Assembly: GCA_963812075.1 (NCBI GenBank)
Contig: CAWETN010000008.1
Coordinates: forward strand, 62,001-126,000
DNA length: 64,000 nt
Reading direction: 5' to 3'
DNA from: JAMXLO01 sp963812075
GTDB taxonomy: Bacteria; Pseudomonadota; Alphaproteobacteria; Acetobacterales; Acetobacteraceae
Shown: in pieces, positions 16,979 through 26,856 of the stretch
How positions within the stretch are numbered: position 1 is the stretch's first letter
Layout of the letters: the number at the start of each line of letters is the position of its first letter
The notes under the pieces: generated by a model
What the model saw: only the letters and a program-made list of their open reading frames with translations
The model's database searches: none
What the model was told of the DNA's origin: nothing
Translations under genes and position numbers: made by a program

Positions 16979-18598
16979 ATGCGAACGGCTCTGCTCGCGG
17001 CCTGGCTCGGCGCGATTGTCGCGACCGGTCCGGCCTTGGCACAGAACACACGCGAAGACACCCCGAAGCGCGGCGGCATCCTCACCTACATGATCCCGGC
17101 GGACGCGCCGCCGAGCCTGGACCTGCATCGCGAGGCGACATATGCCCTGGTACACGCAGTAGCGCCGTTCTACAGCGTGCTGATGCGGGTCAATCCGGAA
17201 AATCCAGCCGACACCACGCAGTTCGTCTGCGACCTTTGCACGTCGATCCCCACGCCGACCGACGATGGCAAGACCTACACATTCAAGATCCGCACGGACG
17301 TGAAGTTCCAGGATGGCTCGCCCCTCACCGCGGCGGACGTGGCGGCAAGCTGGCATGAGATCATCTTCCCGCGACCCGGCGTGCTGAGTGCGCGGGCCAA
17401 CTGGTATTCGGCGGTCGACTCGGTGGCGGCGCCGGATGCGACGAGCGTGGTGTTCAAGCTGAAATTCGCCACCAGCACGTTCCTGCCTTCGCTCGCCGAT
17501 CCTTACGCGGCGATCTATCCAAAGGCGATGCTCGACAAGGATCCACACTGGTTCGAGCAGCACGTGATGGGTTCGGGGCCGTTCAGGTTTGTCGCCTACG
17601 ACATCGGCCAGGATATCAAAGGCGAACGCAATCCCGATTACTATCACAAGGGATTGCCGTATCTCGACGGCTTCGTCGGTATCTTTGCTGAAAAGCAGGT
17701 GGTGCGGGTAGAGGCAATCCACTCCGGCCGGGCTGCCATGGAGTTCCGCGGTCTGCCGCCTTCGGCGATCAACGATCTCAAGCGCGAGCTTGGCGACAAG
17801 ATCAAGCTGCAGACCAGCGACTGGAACTGCGGCAACCTGATCACGCCCAATGAACGGCGCAAGCCGTTCGACGACGTGCGCGTGCGCAAGGCCCTGCTGC
17901 TTGCGGTCGATCAGTGGGGTGGCGCGCCGGCGCTGTCGAAGATTGCCAACGTGCATACGGTAGGCGGCATCGTGTTCCCGGGCTCGCCGCTGGCCGCGAC
18001 CAAGGAAGAGCTGCAGAAGATGGCCGGATTCTGGCCGGACATCGAGAAGTCACGGGCAGAGGCGCGGCGCCTGCTGAAGGAGGCGGGCCAGGAGAACCTG
18101 CACGTCGAGCTGCTCAACCGCAACGTGGATCAGCCGTACAAGTACGTCGGCACCTGGCTGGTCGATCAGTGGAGCAAGATCGGCGTCACGGCGACCCAGC
18201 GCGTGGTGCCGACCGGTCCCTGGTTCGCGGCGATGCGCAGCGGCGAGTTCGACGTGGTGGTCGAGGCCAACTGCAACAGCGTGGTCAATCCGGTGCTGGA
18301 CACGCAGAAATACCTGCCGCACGACGTGTTCGTGGAGAACTATGGTGGCTACAGCGACCCGGAAGAGGCCGACATCTACAACAAGATGCTGCGCGAGACC
18401 GATTCCACCAAGCTGCGGGCGCTGATGCGGCAATACGAGACCCGCATCGTCGACACCGAGGCGCGGGAATTCCCGATGCTCTGGTGGTATCGCGAAATCC
18501 CGGAACGGTCCTATGTGCACGGATGGAAGATCGGTCCGAGCCACTATATCAACCAGGACCTGTCGGATATCTGGCTGGACCGGACCCCGAACGGGTAG
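16979..18598 (+). CDS. Periplasmic substrate-binding protein, ABC family 5
   Basis: A 539-residue protein with a signal peptide (LLAAWLGAIVATGPALAQ) and the family 5 solute-binding fold: KRGGILTYMIPADAPPSLD at the start of the mature protein, LTAADVAASWHEI, and a C-terminal aromatic segment (MLWWYREIPERSYVHGW). The family binds peptides, opines, glycosides or nickel; the ligand cannot be read from sequence. It lies between the two ATPase genes and the two permease genes, and a strong hairpin follows it. Confidence 0.92.
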   Translation: MRTALLAAWLGAIVATGPALAQNTREDTPKRGGILTYMIPADAPPSLDLHREATYALVHAVAPFYSVLMRVNPENPADTTQFVCDLCTSIPTPTDDGKTYTFKIRTDVKFQDGSPLTAADVAASWHEIIFPRPGVLSARANWYSAVDSVAAPDATSVVFKLKFATSTFLPSLADPYAAIYPKAMLDKDPHWFEQHVMGSGPFRFVAYDIGQDIKGERNPDYYHKGLPYLDGFVGIFAEKQVVRVEAIHSGRAAMEFRGLPPSAINDLKRELGDKIKLQTSDWNCGNLITPNERRKPFDDVRVRKALLLAVDQWGGAPALSKIANVHTVGGIVFPGSPLAATKEELQKMAGFWPDIEKSRAEARRLLKEAGQENLHVELLNRNVDQPYKYVGTWLVDQWSKIGVTATQRVVPTGPWFAAMRSGEFDVVVEANCNSVVNPVLDTQKYLPHDVFVENYGGYSDPEEADIYNKMLRETDSTKLRALMRQYETRIVDTEAREFPMLWWYREIPERSYVHGWKIGPSHYINQDLSDIWLDRTPNG

Positions 18599-18612
18599 GT
18601 TCTCCGCTGTCA

Positions 18613-18639
18613 CGGGTCCCGCCGCCCGGGCGGGACCCG
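18613..18639 (+). other. Intercistronic hairpin between binding-protein and permease genes
   Basis: An 11-bp perfect stem CGGGTCCCGCC (18613-18623) with GGCGGGACCCG (18629-18639) and no T-tract. In ABC operons such structures often protect the binding-protein message from 3' decay, giving it higher expression than the permeases; that role is inferred here. Confidence 0.5.
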
Positions 18640-18667
18640 CACGAGGCACCATTCAGGAACAGAGGCG

Positions 18668-19639
18668 ATGTACCAATACGTGGCCAAGCGCGTGCTGCTG
18701 GTGATCCCGACCCTGGTCGGGGCAGCGGCCCTTGTGTTCGTCCTGATGCGGCTGATTCCGGGCGACATCTGCGTGGTGCGCCTGGGCTCTGGCGGCGGCA
18801 GCTTCGATCCGCACGCCGTCGATATCTGTCATGCGGAACTTGGGCTGAACCGGCCGTTGATCATCCAGTTCCTCGACTTCGTCTGGGGCTTCTTCCACTT
18901 CGATTTTGGCATCTCGATGTGGTCGGGCAAACCGGTCTCGCTGGAGATCCTGACGCGCCTGCCGATCTCGCTGGAGATCGCCCTGCTCGCCACGGTGATC
19001 GCCATCCTCATTGCAGTGCCTCTCGGCATGATCTCGGCGCTGAAGCAGAACACCTGGATCGATGTGGTGGTGCGCACGTTCGCAATCGGCGGCATCGCCA
19101 CGCCGTCATTCTGGCTGGGCATCATCTCCATCCTGTTCGTGCTGGACGTCAGCAATGCAATCACCGGCACGCCCTGGATGCCGCCGATCGACTACGTGCC
19201 GATCTGGCGGGACCCGCTCCGCAACCTGTCGATGGCGTTTCTGCCGGCGATCACCGTCGGCTACCGCTACGCCGCGGTCAGCATGCGCATGACCCGCTCC
19301 GCCATGCTGGAAGTGCTGCGTGAGGACTACATCCGCACCGCGCGCGCCAAAGGGCTGGTCGAAAGGCTGGTGATCAACCGCCACGCGCTGAAGAACGCGC
19401 TGCTGCCGGTGGTGACGGTGATCGGCATCGAGTTCGCCTTCCTGATCGGCGGCCTGGTCGTCACCGAGCAGGTGTTCAACCTCAACGGCATCGGCCGGCT
19501 GTTCGTGCAGGCGGTGCAGAACCAGGACTACACGCTGACCCAGGCGCTGGTGATGCTCACCGTCGCCATATTCGTGTTCAGCAACCTGATCGTCGACCTG
19601 ATGTATGCGTGGCTCGATCCGCGCATCCGCTTCGCCTGA
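18668..19639 (+). CDS. ABC transporter permease (DppB/OppB type)
   Basis: A 323-residue membrane protein with about six transmembrane segments. It opens with the family start MYQYVAKRVLLVIPTLVGAA, and the EAA loop region reads LREDYIRTARAKGLVERLVI followed by RHALKNALLPVVTVIG. It forms half of the membrane channel with the next gene. ATG 18668 lies 28 bases after the hairpin. Confidence 0.93.
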   Translation: MYQYVAKRVLLVIPTLVGAAALVFVLMRLIPGDICVVRLGSGGGSFDPHAVDICHAELGLNRPLIIQFLDFVWGFFHFDFGISMWSGKPVSLEILTRLPISLEIALLATVIAILIAVPLGMISALKQNTWIDVVVRTFAIGGIATPSFWLGIISILFVLDVSNAITGTPWMPPIDYVPIWRDPLRNLSMAFLPAITVGYRYAAVSMRMTRSAMLEVLREDYIRTARAKGLVERLVINRHALKNALLPVVTVIGIEFAFLIGGLVVTEQVFNLNGIGRLFVQAVQNQDYTLTQALVMLTVAIFVFSNLIVDLMYAWLDPRIRFA

Positions 19640-19650
19640 GGGAGATCGCC

Positions 19651-20557
19651 ATGTCCACCACGGTAGACGGCCGCATCGCGGTACCCGCGGATGTCGAGGT
19701 CGAACTCCACCGCTCGTTCTGGCAGGCGACGCTGCACTTCTGCCGCCGCGAGCCGCTGGGCGCATTCGGCATGGTCATCGTGCTGATCATGGCGGTGACC
19801 GGCCTGTCGGCCGAGCTGATCGCGCCGTACAGCCCGACGGCGAACGACTTCGCGGCGATGACCGAGGCGCCGAGCTGGGCGCACTGGCTGGGCACCGACC
19901 AATTCGGCCGCGACCTGCTGTCGCGCATCATCTACGGCGCGCGCACCGCGCTGATCGTCGGACTCGACGTCGGCCATCGTGGGCGGCTTCACCGGCCTGG
20001 TGCTGGGCGTGGCCAGCGCCTATTTCGGCGGCCGGCTGGACCTGATGTTCCAGCGCCTGTTCGACATCGTCATGGCGTTCCCGCTGATCATCATGGCATT
20101 GGCCGTGGTGTCGATCTTCGGCACCGGCGTGCACAACGTCATCGTCGCCATCACCATTCCGCTGATCCCGCGCTGCGCCCGCGTGGTGCGCTCCAGCGCG
20201 CTGGCGATCCGCGAGATCCCGTACGTCGATGCGGCACGCGCCTGCGGCTATAGCCATTCCCGCATCATCCTGCGCCACATGGTGCCGAATGTGATGGCAC
20301 CGTTCCTGATCATGCTGACCGCCTTCGTCGGTCAGGCGATCCTGGCCGAGGCGTCGCTGTCGTATCTGGGACTGGGCGTGCAGGAGCCGACGCCGGCCTG
20401 GGGGCTGATGCTGCAGGGCGGCGCAGAGGAATACGCCTCGACCGCACCGTGGATCGCGATCTTCCCGGGGCTGGCGATCGCGCTGACGGTGTTCGGCGTC
20501 AGCCTGTTCGGCGACGCGCTGCGCGACGTGCTGGACCCGAAGCTGCGCGAGCGCTGA
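19651..20557 (+). CDS. ABC transporter permease (DppC/OppC type) with one frameshift
   Basis: About 301 residues starting at ATG 19651, preceded by GAGGGAGATC. The first part (SFWQATLHFCRREPLGAFG to YGARTALIVG) and the second part (IVGGFTGLVLGVASAYFGG to the C terminus LFGDALRDVLDPKLRER) are both typical of DppC and lie in different frames. One extra base around 19961-19966 accounts for the shift. Both halves are well conserved, including EAA loop segment AARACGYSHSRIILRH, so a consensus error is more likely than decay. Last gene of the transporter operon. Confidence 0.88.
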
Positions 20558-20578
20558 GCGCGCGCGAAGGCACGGCCG

Positions 20579-21343
20579 TCACGACGCCGCAAGCCACACG
20601 CCGAATGCGGCCATGGCGATCCCGCCAAGCCGCGCGATCCAGATGCCGTGCGGCAGCAGCTTTTCGGCAAACACGAACGCGGCGATGGCAGCGACCCACA
20701 GCAGGTTCATCACCCCGACCGCGAACAGCAGCGCCATCAGCACCCAGCAGCAGCCCAGGCAATAGGCGCCGTGCCCGGCGCCCATGCGCAGCGCCCCGCT
20801 CCAGCCGTCGCGCCACTGATTGAGCAGAAAGGCGAACGGTGAGCGGCACTGCCGCAGGCAGGCGGACTTGAGCGGCGACCATTGATAGAGCCCCGCCATG
20901 ACGAACAGGGCGCCGCCGAGGAGCGGCGTGGCCAGCGCGAGCATGGGAGACAGCAGGGCATTCTGCTGCAGCCACCATTGCGCCGCCGTGGCCACCAGCG
21001 AAAACCCGCCCCACACGAGCAGATACCCGGCGACGAAGATCGCGGTCGGCACGTAGGCTTCGTGGCGCTCCCGCTTGCGCCGCTGCAGCGCCTCGAATGT
21101 CAGGATCATCGGCGCCGCAGAGGGCAGCATCATGCCCAGCATCATGATCCACCACATGGCGAGCACCCATCCCGCCGGAAACGGCATCGCCATGTCGGGC
21201 ATGTCGTCCATCGGCGCCATCGGCATCGCCATGTCCCGCTGCGCGACGAGCAAATAGAGCCAGGCGAGCGCCGTCAGGCCGGCGAGCGCCAGCAGGACGA
21301 CCGCGCGTTCGCGCCGCAGCAGGCTTGTCGGCGCCAGGCGCAC
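20579..21343 (-). CDS. DUF2182 integral membrane protein
   Basis: A 254-residue protein with GTG start at 21343; the longer open frame overlaps the upstream gene and lacks similarity. It has a His/Met/Asp-rich periplasmic-type loop (MAMPMAPMDDMPDMAMPF), WWIMMLGMMLPSAAPM and the Cys pair GAYCLGCCW, both hallmarks of the DUF2182 family, which is predicted to bind metal. About six membrane segments. It lies 7 bases after a DUF1326 gene, the usual partner of this family, so the two probably act together; their biochemical role is not established. Confidence 0.85.
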   Translation of the reverse strand: MRLAPTSLLRRERAVVLLALAGLTALAWLYLLVAQRDMAMPMAPMDDMPDMAMPFPAGWVLAMWWIMMLGMMLPSAAPMILTFEALQRRKRERHEAYVPTAIFVAGYLLVWGGFSLVATAAQWWLQQNALLSPMLALATPLLGGALFVMAGLYQWSPLKSACLRQCRSPFAFLLNQWRDGWSGALRMGAGHGAYCLGCCWVLMALLFAVGVMNLLWVAAIAAFVFAEKLLPHGIWIARLGGIAMAAFGVWLAAS

Positions 21344-21350
21344 GCGCGCC

Positions 21351-21974
21351 CTAGGCCGCCCAGGAGAACGGCGCGAAATGCCCGTTGTTGCCCTTGCCGT
21401 CCATGTCGAGGTCGAGACCGAAGCCCTGCATGTGCAGTTTGCTGGTGCGCGCGAGCGCAAGCCGTCGCCCGGCCGGATGCGCCGTGTTGTCGATGTAGAA
21501 CGGCTGGCCGCTGCGGTTGCGCGACGGCACGCCCTCGATCTCGAACGTCAGCACGTCGGGGATGCGGACCGAGCGCTTCAGCCCTTCCATCTTGAACTCG
21601 ATCGGCTTGAACACCACACCGCGAAAGTCGTTCACCAGGTTGGCGCGGATCATGCCGGGCGGGCCGCCTGCGTTGCCCGCGACGATCTCCGACAACGCCG
21701 CGCGCTGCGCATCGTCGGCGCTCTCGTCCACCACGCCGGCGAAGATCCAGTTCCCGTCGGCCATGACCTTGCCGGAGCGTAGCACCAGCGCGAAGCACAG
21801 GCCGGCGAGATCGGTGGCGCCGTGGTGCCCGGCATCGATCCGGAAGATCAGCGCCGCCGTGCAATGGTCGTGCGTCACCTCGCCCTGCGGGTTGGTGTAG
21901 ATGCAGGGACATAGATAGTCGCAGTTGCAGCTCTCCATGTACTCGCCGCTGATCTGCCAGCCTGCCCCGGACAT
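21351..21974 (-). CDS. DUF1326 protein
   Basis: A 207-residue soluble protein with the family's N-terminal cysteine cluster (YMESCNCDYLCPC), then FALVLRSGKVMADGNW, then a beta-rich domain ending GNNGHFAPFSWAA. DUF1326 proteins are commonly encoded beside DUF2182 membrane proteins, and the four closely spaced cysteines suggest metal or cofactor binding. First gene of the pair on the minus strand. Confidence 0.88.
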   Translation of the reverse strand: MSGAGWQISGEYMESCNCDYLCPCIYTNPQGEVTHDHCTAALIFRIDAGHHGATDLAGLCFALVLRSGKVMADGNWIFAGVVDESADDAQRAALSEIVAGNAGGPPGMIRANLVNDFRGVVFKPIEFKMEGLKRSVRIPDVLTFEIEGVPSRNRSGQPFYIDNTAHPAGRRLALARTSKLHMQGFGLDLDMDGKGNNGHFAPFSWAA

Positions 21975-21986
21975 GCCCCGATCCCC

Positions 21987-23337
21987 TTATGCCTTCGCCC
22001 GCCACCAGCCACGCTCCGGCCAGGGCAGGCCCAGATTCTCGCGCAGCGTCGCGCCCTTGTAGTCCTTCTGGAAGATCCCGCGGCGCTGCAGCTCCGGCAC
22101 CACGAATTTCACGAAGTCCTCGAACGTGCCAGGCGTGTGCGTGCCGCCAACGACGTAGCCGTCGCAGGCGCGCTCGACGAACCATTGCTCCAGCCGGTCG
22201 GCGATCTCCTTCGGCCCGCCGACGATCGCCTCGCGCGGCCGCCCGCGCCGCGTCACCTCGAGGAAGTCGCGCACGGTGGGATTGCGCCCGATGACCCGCA
22301 TCACCCGGTCGCGCATCGCCTGCATCCCCGACATACCGTCCAGTTCGTCGTCAGTGAACGCCTCGTCCATGCGCTTGGTGGCGAAGTCGAAGTTCAGCGC
22401 CTCCGACAGCAGCGACAGCCCGTCCACCTCGCGGTAGCCGCGCTCGATCACCGCCATCTTGTCCTCGGCCTCGGCCTTGGTGGCCGCTGCGACCGGATAG
22501 GCAATCGTATTGATGGTGACCAGGTCCGGATCGCGCCCGTGCCGCGCCACGCCTGCCTTGAACGCCGCGTAGCGCCGCTTGCCTTCCTCGAAATCCGGGT
22601 AGCCGACAAACACCGTCTCGGCCCAGCGCTCGGAAAACCGCACGCCGCGATCCGACGAGCCCGCCTGGATGATCACCGGATGGCCCTGCGGCGAGCGGGG
22701 CACCGTGAACGTGCCGCGCGAGGTCAGGTAGTTTCCGCGATACTCCAGCCGATGCACCTTGCTCGGGGTTCGCGAACAGCCCGCTCGCCTTGTCGAGGAC
22801 GAGTGCATCGTCCTCCCAGCCGTCCCAGCAGTTGACGACGATCTCCATGAACTCGTCGGCGCGGTCGTAGCGCAGGTCGTGCGCCAGGTGCTCCTCGCGC
22901 CCCATGTTCTGCGCCTCGCCGTCGTTCACCGAGGTCACCACGTTCCACGCCGCGCGCCCGCCCAGCATGTGGTCCACTGTCTGGAACCGCCGCGCCACGT
23001 CGAACGGCTCGTAATAGGTGGTGGATGCCGTCGCACCGATACCCAGTCGGTGTGTGCCGAAGCCCATCGCCAGCAGCGTCGCCACCGGGTCCAGCTTCAC
23101 CACGCGCACGCCATTCGCCACCACCTGCGCTGGATTGCCGCCGTCGTAGATGTCCGGCATCGCCAGCCGGTCGTCGAAGAAGGCGAGCTGGAACTTACCC
23201 TCCTCCAGCACCTGGCCGATCTTCTGGTAGTAGGCGGCGGTGGTGAAGTCGGTGCGCGATTCGGGATGCCGCCACGCGCTGGCCAGCGTCGTGCAGTTCT
23301 GCGCCTGCAGGAAACCGACCAGAACCATCTGACGCAT
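21987..23337 (-). CDS. Luciferase-like (LLM class) flavin-dependent monooxygenase with a frameshift
   Basis: About 450 residues from ATG 23337 (MRQMVLVGFLQAQNCTT). The N-terminal part has the NtaA/SnaA/DszA-like features FFDDRLAMPDIY, STTYYEPFDVARRFQTVDHM and GRAAWNVVTSVNDGEAQN. The C-terminal part continues in another frame from SKVHRLEYRGNYLTSRG. Changing the CCCC run (22765-22768) to CCC joins them as FANPSKVHRLEY, as expected for the family. These enzymes use FMNH2 to oxidise substrates such as chelators or sulfonates. The substrate is unknown, and no reductase gene is adjacent. Confidence 0.87.
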
Positions 23338-23509
23338 CGACCGACCTTTCAGAACGCGCGGCAGCACAGGCCGCCTTCCATCGGGATCATCGTGCACCCG
23401 GCGATGCCACGCGCAGGCGCCGGTTCGACGGAGGCCGCGACGGAATTTCCTCGATGCACCGTTCGGACCTACGCTAGGTGAACGAAATCCCACGCGCAAG
23501 GACAGCAGC

Positions 23510-25093
23510 ATGTCCATCTACGAGCAGAACCTCGATCGCATGCCGGCGAATTACGTGCCACTGTCGCCGGTGTCGTTCCTGGTGCGTGCCGCCCAAGTCT
23601 ACGGGCCGCGCATCGCGGTGATCCACGGCGAACGGCGCACAACGTACACGCAATTCCTCGAGCGCGCGCGCCGGCTCGCATCGGCCCTGGCGGGCGCCGG
23701 CGTGGGCAATGGCGATACGGTCGCGATCATGGCGCCGAACACGCCGGAGATGCTCGAGGCGCACTATGCCGTGCCGATGCTCGGTGCGGTGCTGTGCTCG
23801 ATCAACATCAGGCTCGACGCCGGTGCGGTGGCGTTCATCCTGCAGCATTCGGAAGCCAAGGTGGTCCTGGTCGACGGCGAGTTCCGCGCGGTGATGACAC
23901 GCGCGCTGGCGCAGAGCGGGCGTCGCCTGCGCATGCTGGACATCGACAGCGAGTATGAAACCTTCATCGCCGCCGGCGATCCCGACCATCCGGTGCGCCT
24001 GCCAGACGACGAATGGCAGGCGATCGCGTTGAACTACACCTCGGGCACCACCGGCAACCCGAAGGGCGTGGTGCTGCACCATCGCGGCGCCTATCTGAAC
24101 GCCTGCGGCAACGCGCTGACCTTCGGACTGTCGCCGCGCAGCGTGTATCTGTGGACGCTGCCGATGTTCCACTGCAACGGCTGGACCTACACCTGGGCGG
24201 TGACGCTGGCCGGCGGCACGCATGTCTGCCTGCGCCGCGTCGAGCCGGCGCCGATCTTCGCGGCCATCGCCGAACACGGCGTGACGCATATGTGCGGCGC
24301 GCCGGTGGTGCTGAGCATGCTGATCCACGCGCCCGAGGCGGCGCGTCGCGCATTCCCGCAGACCGTGCAGGTCGCCATGGGCGGTGCCGCGCCGCCGTCC
24401 ACGGTGATCGCCCGCATGGAGGAGATGGGCTTCGCGGTCACGCATCTTTATGGCCTGACCGAAAGCTACGGCCCCTCCACCGTGTGCATGTGGCAGCCCG
24501 GCCTGGACGACATGCCGGTCGAGCAGAAGGCCTCGTTCATGGCACGGCAGGGCGTGAACACCCCGACGCTCGAGGACGCGGCCGTGCTGGATCCGGCCAC
24601 GATGGCGCCGGTCCCGGCGGACGGCGCCACGATGGGTGAGCTGATGCTGCGCGGCAACACGGTGATGAAGGGCTACCTGAAGAACCCTTCGGCCAGCGCC
24701 GACGCCTTCGCCGGCGGCTGGTTCCACACCGGCGATCTCGCGGTGATGCATCCCGACGGCTACGTCGAGGTGAAGGACCGCGCCAAGGACATCATCATCT
24801 CCGGCGGCGAGAACATCTCCTCGCTCGAGGTCGAGGAGGTGCTCTACAAGCATCCCGACGTGATGGAGGCGGCGGTGGTGGCGCGGCCGGACGACAAGTG
24901 GGGCGAGACTCCGCAGGCCTTCGTCACGCTGAAGCCGGGTGCCGGCGACGTCACCGAGGCCGACATCATCGCCTGGTGCCGCACCCATCTGGCGCACTTC
25001 AAGTGCCCGCGCTTCGTCACCTTCGGGCCGCTGCCGAAGACCTCGACCGGCAAGATCCAGAAGTTCGAGCTGCGCGACCAGGCCCGCGCGTAG
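23510..25093 (+). CDS. Acyl-CoA synthetase (AMP-binding, fatty-acid/aromatic-acid CoA ligase)
   Basis: A 527-residue adenylate-forming enzyme. Motifs: P-loop YTSGTTGNPKGVVLHH, YGLTESYGPS, TGDLAV, DRAKDIIISGGENISS, and the catalytic Lys in PKTSTGKIQK. It activates a carboxylic acid as acyl-AMP and then acyl-CoA. The hydrophobic pocket sequence cannot be used to name a substrate. It diverges from the LLM monooxygenase gene and may act in the same catabolic route (inference). Confidence 0.92.
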   Translation: MSIYEQNLDRMPANYVPLSPVSFLVRAAQVYGPRIAVIHGERRTTYTQFLERARRLASALAGAGVGNGDTVAIMAPNTPEMLEAHYAVPMLGAVLCSINIRLDAGAVAFILQHSEAKVVLVDGEFRAVMTRALAQSGRRLRMLDIDSEYETFIAAGDPDHPVRLPDDEWQAIALNYTSGTTGNPKGVVLHHRGAYLNACGNALTFGLSPRSVYLWTLPMFHCNGWTYTWAVTLAGGTHVCLRRVEPAPIFAAIAEHGVTHMCGAPVVLSMLIHAPEAARRAFPQTVQVAMGGAAPPSTVIARMEEMGFAVTHLYGLTESYGPSTVCMWQPGLDDMPVEQKASFMARQGVNTPTLEDAAVLDPATMAPVPADGATMGELMLRGNTVMKGYLKNPSASADAFAGGWFHTGDLAVMHPDGYVEVKDRAKDIIISGGENISSLEVEEVLYKHPDVMEAAVVARPDDKWGETPQAFVTLKPGAGDVTEADIIAWCRTHLAHFKCPRFVTFGPLPKTSTGKIQKFELRDQARA

Positions 25094-25098
25094 ACCGG

Positions 25099-25494
25099 CT
25101 ACAGCAGCGCGACCCCGGCGCGGGCGCAATCCTCGTCCTGCTGCGCGGTGCCGCCGCCGACGCCGCAGGCGCCCTCGATCGCGCCGTTGCGCAGGATCGG
25201 CACGGCACCCTGGCCCATGATCATGTGCCCGCCGGATGCAGCGGCGATCCCCCGCGGCGTCGGGTGGTCGGCCCGCTCGCTCAGCTCGCCGCTGGCGCGG
25301 CCGAACGCGGCGGAGGCAACGGCCTTGCCCTGGCTGCCATAGGCGCTCGCCCAGATCGCGTTATCCATGCGCTGGAACGCCACCAGCCGGCCGCCGGCGT
25401 CGCATACCGCGACGCTGACGCGGATGTTGAGCTCGCGCGCCTTGGCGATCGCGCCCTGGATCACGCGGTTGGCCTCGTCGAGTGTCAGAGCCAT
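25099..25494 (-). CDS. HbpS/GlcG-family haem-degrading-like protein
   Basis: A 131-residue protein of the GlcG/HbpS fold: TLDEANRVIQGAIAKARELN, then VAVCDAGGRLVAFQRMD, then GGHMIMGQGAVPI and GACGVGGGTAQQDEDCA. Members bind haem or occur in gene clusters for glycolate and aromatic metabolism; the role is often unclear. It faces the acyl-CoA synthetase gene tail to tail with 5 bases between. Confidence 0.85.
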   Translation of the reverse strand: MALTLDEANRVIQGAIAKARELNIRVSVAVCDAGGRLVAFQRMDNAIWASAYGSQGKAVASAAFGRASGELSERADHPTPRGIAAASGGHMIMGQGAVPILRNGAIEGACGVGGGTAQQDEDCARAGVALL

Positions 25495-25680
25495 GACTGC
25501 TTCCCTCCCCTTGGGCAGCAGCCGTTATAGCCCATTCGGCCGGATCGGCTCACGTCGTGTCCGCGATTGTGATCGCTGTCAGCGCGAGGGCGATCGGATG
25601 ACCACTTTGGATGGAGAGCGGACATTGCAAGGGCGTGGCAATCACGGGATTGTCGGATCGTCGATGCGCAGGAGCCGTGC

Positions 25681-26145
25681 ATGAGCGGAGCAATGCACCC
25701 TCAAGAAATAGCGGATAGCGTGACAATCTATACTGCGTTCGGCGTGGGGGCGACTCTCGCCGCGATGGTGGGCATGTTCGCGCATGTGGTTGGCTACGAC
25801 CGCGATAGGGCGTTTTATGCGGCCGTCCTGACGGTAGTTGGCTCCCTTTACGTGCTGTTCGCGGTCATGGCTGGCGGGGGTCCCGACCTCATCCCCGAAA
25901 TCGGATTCTTCGGTGTGTTTGCAGCGTTGGCTGCCGTCGGTTTCCGCACAAGCCTCTGGATTGTTGCAGCCGGGCTCGCGCTCCACGGCGCGTTCGATTT
26001 TGTCAGGCACGCCTTCCTGGCTGCACCCGGTGCTCCAGAATGGTGGCCCGCATTCTGCGGGTCCTATGACGTCGTAGCGGCACTTGGGATGACTACGCTG
26101 TTGCTCGACAAACGCAGGCGCGTGGAACGGGGCATCGGTCGCTAA
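25681..26145 (+). CDS. Uncharacterised integral membrane protein
   Basis: A 154-residue protein with four to five hydrophobic helices (from TAFGVGATLAAMVGMFAHVV onward). Conserved-looking motifs are LALHGAFDFVRH and WWPAFCGSYDVVAA, which I have the impression belong to a small membrane family of unknown function. Base composition is visibly less GC-rich than in flanking genes, as is that of the next gene, which starts 3 bases later and probably forms an operon with it. Confidence 0.6.
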   Translation: MSGAMHPQEIADSVTIYTAFGVGATLAAMVGMFAHVVGYDRDRAFYAAVLTVVGSLYVLFAVMAGGGPDLIPEIGFFGVFAALAAVGFRTSLWIVAAGLALHGAFDFVRHAFLAAPGAPEWWPAFCGSYDVVAALGMTTLLLDKRRRVERGIGR

Positions 26146-26148
26146 TCG

Positions 26149-26856
26149 ATGATGACTGCACCAGACGCCGGTATCCTTCCGCGCCCATTACCCCATCATG
26201 CAGCCGTCATCGGTGCTGCAGGTGGTCTAGGCCGGGGAATTCTCCGGGTGTGCCGAGCGGAGGGAATCGGGTTCACTGCCATCGTCCGCTCGCGGCCCGA
26301 ACGAATTACCGATGTGCCGGCTGGCTCCCGCGTGATGGTGGTCACATCTCTCGCCGATCAAGACGCCCTTACGCAGGCGTTTTCCGCGGCCGACGCGGTG
26401 CTTACTGCTCTTGGCGTAACGTCGGCGAGTTTTGATCGCTCAGCTCTGCTTTCCAGGAACGCGGCCACAGTTGAAGCGTCAATGCTAGCTGCAGGCGTCG
26501 ATCGCCTCATTATGATCAATACGCTGCTTGCCTCACGCCCTGGAAAGCCTGCCAGCTGGGCCATGCGCTTCTTCTCCAGGATGCCAGGCAAAATGGGACG
26601 CGGAGCCGCCGAGCAACAAGCAGTTGTGGATGCTTTGGGCGACGGTGCGTTTGCGTCGCTTCGCTGGACCCTGGTTCGGGCCGGAGTCAATTTCAAGGGT
26701 AAGGACGACCGCCCTGTGGCCTCAGCGGATTGGGGCAGTGCTCCAAATTCCTGGATGCCCGTCTCATATGACGCCATGGGCCGATGGATGCTCGAGGAGG
26801 CTGCGGCCAATGACTTTATCCGCGGAGCGCCAATCGTATCGCGACCCCGTCGCTGA
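26149..26856 (+). CDS. NAD(P)-binding Rossmann protein (NmrA/atypical SDR type)
   Basis: A 235-residue protein with nucleotide-binding motif VIGAAGGLGRGILRV, an adjacent IVRSRPERI segment, and AVLTALGVTS, typical of NAD(P)H-binding atypical SDRs that act as reductases or redox sensors. There is no YxxxK catalytic motif. Codon third positions are more A/T-rich than in neighbours, which suggests acquisition together with the membrane gene upstream. Confidence 0.75.
   Translation: MMTAPDAGILPRPLPHHAAVIGAAGGLGRGILRVCRAEGIGFTAIVRSRPERITDVPAGSRVMVVTSLADQDALTQAFSAADAVLTALGVTSASFDRSALLSRNAATVEASMLAAGVDRLIMINTLLASRPGKPASWAMRFFSRMPGKMGRGAAEQQAVVDALGDGAFASLRWTLVRAGVNFKGKDDRPVASADWGSAPNSWMPVSYDAMGRWMLEEAAANDFIRGAPIVSRPRR

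Noticed and set aside
15659..17956. 765-residue open frame on the - strand
   Set aside because: Antisense to well-supported ABC transporter genes.
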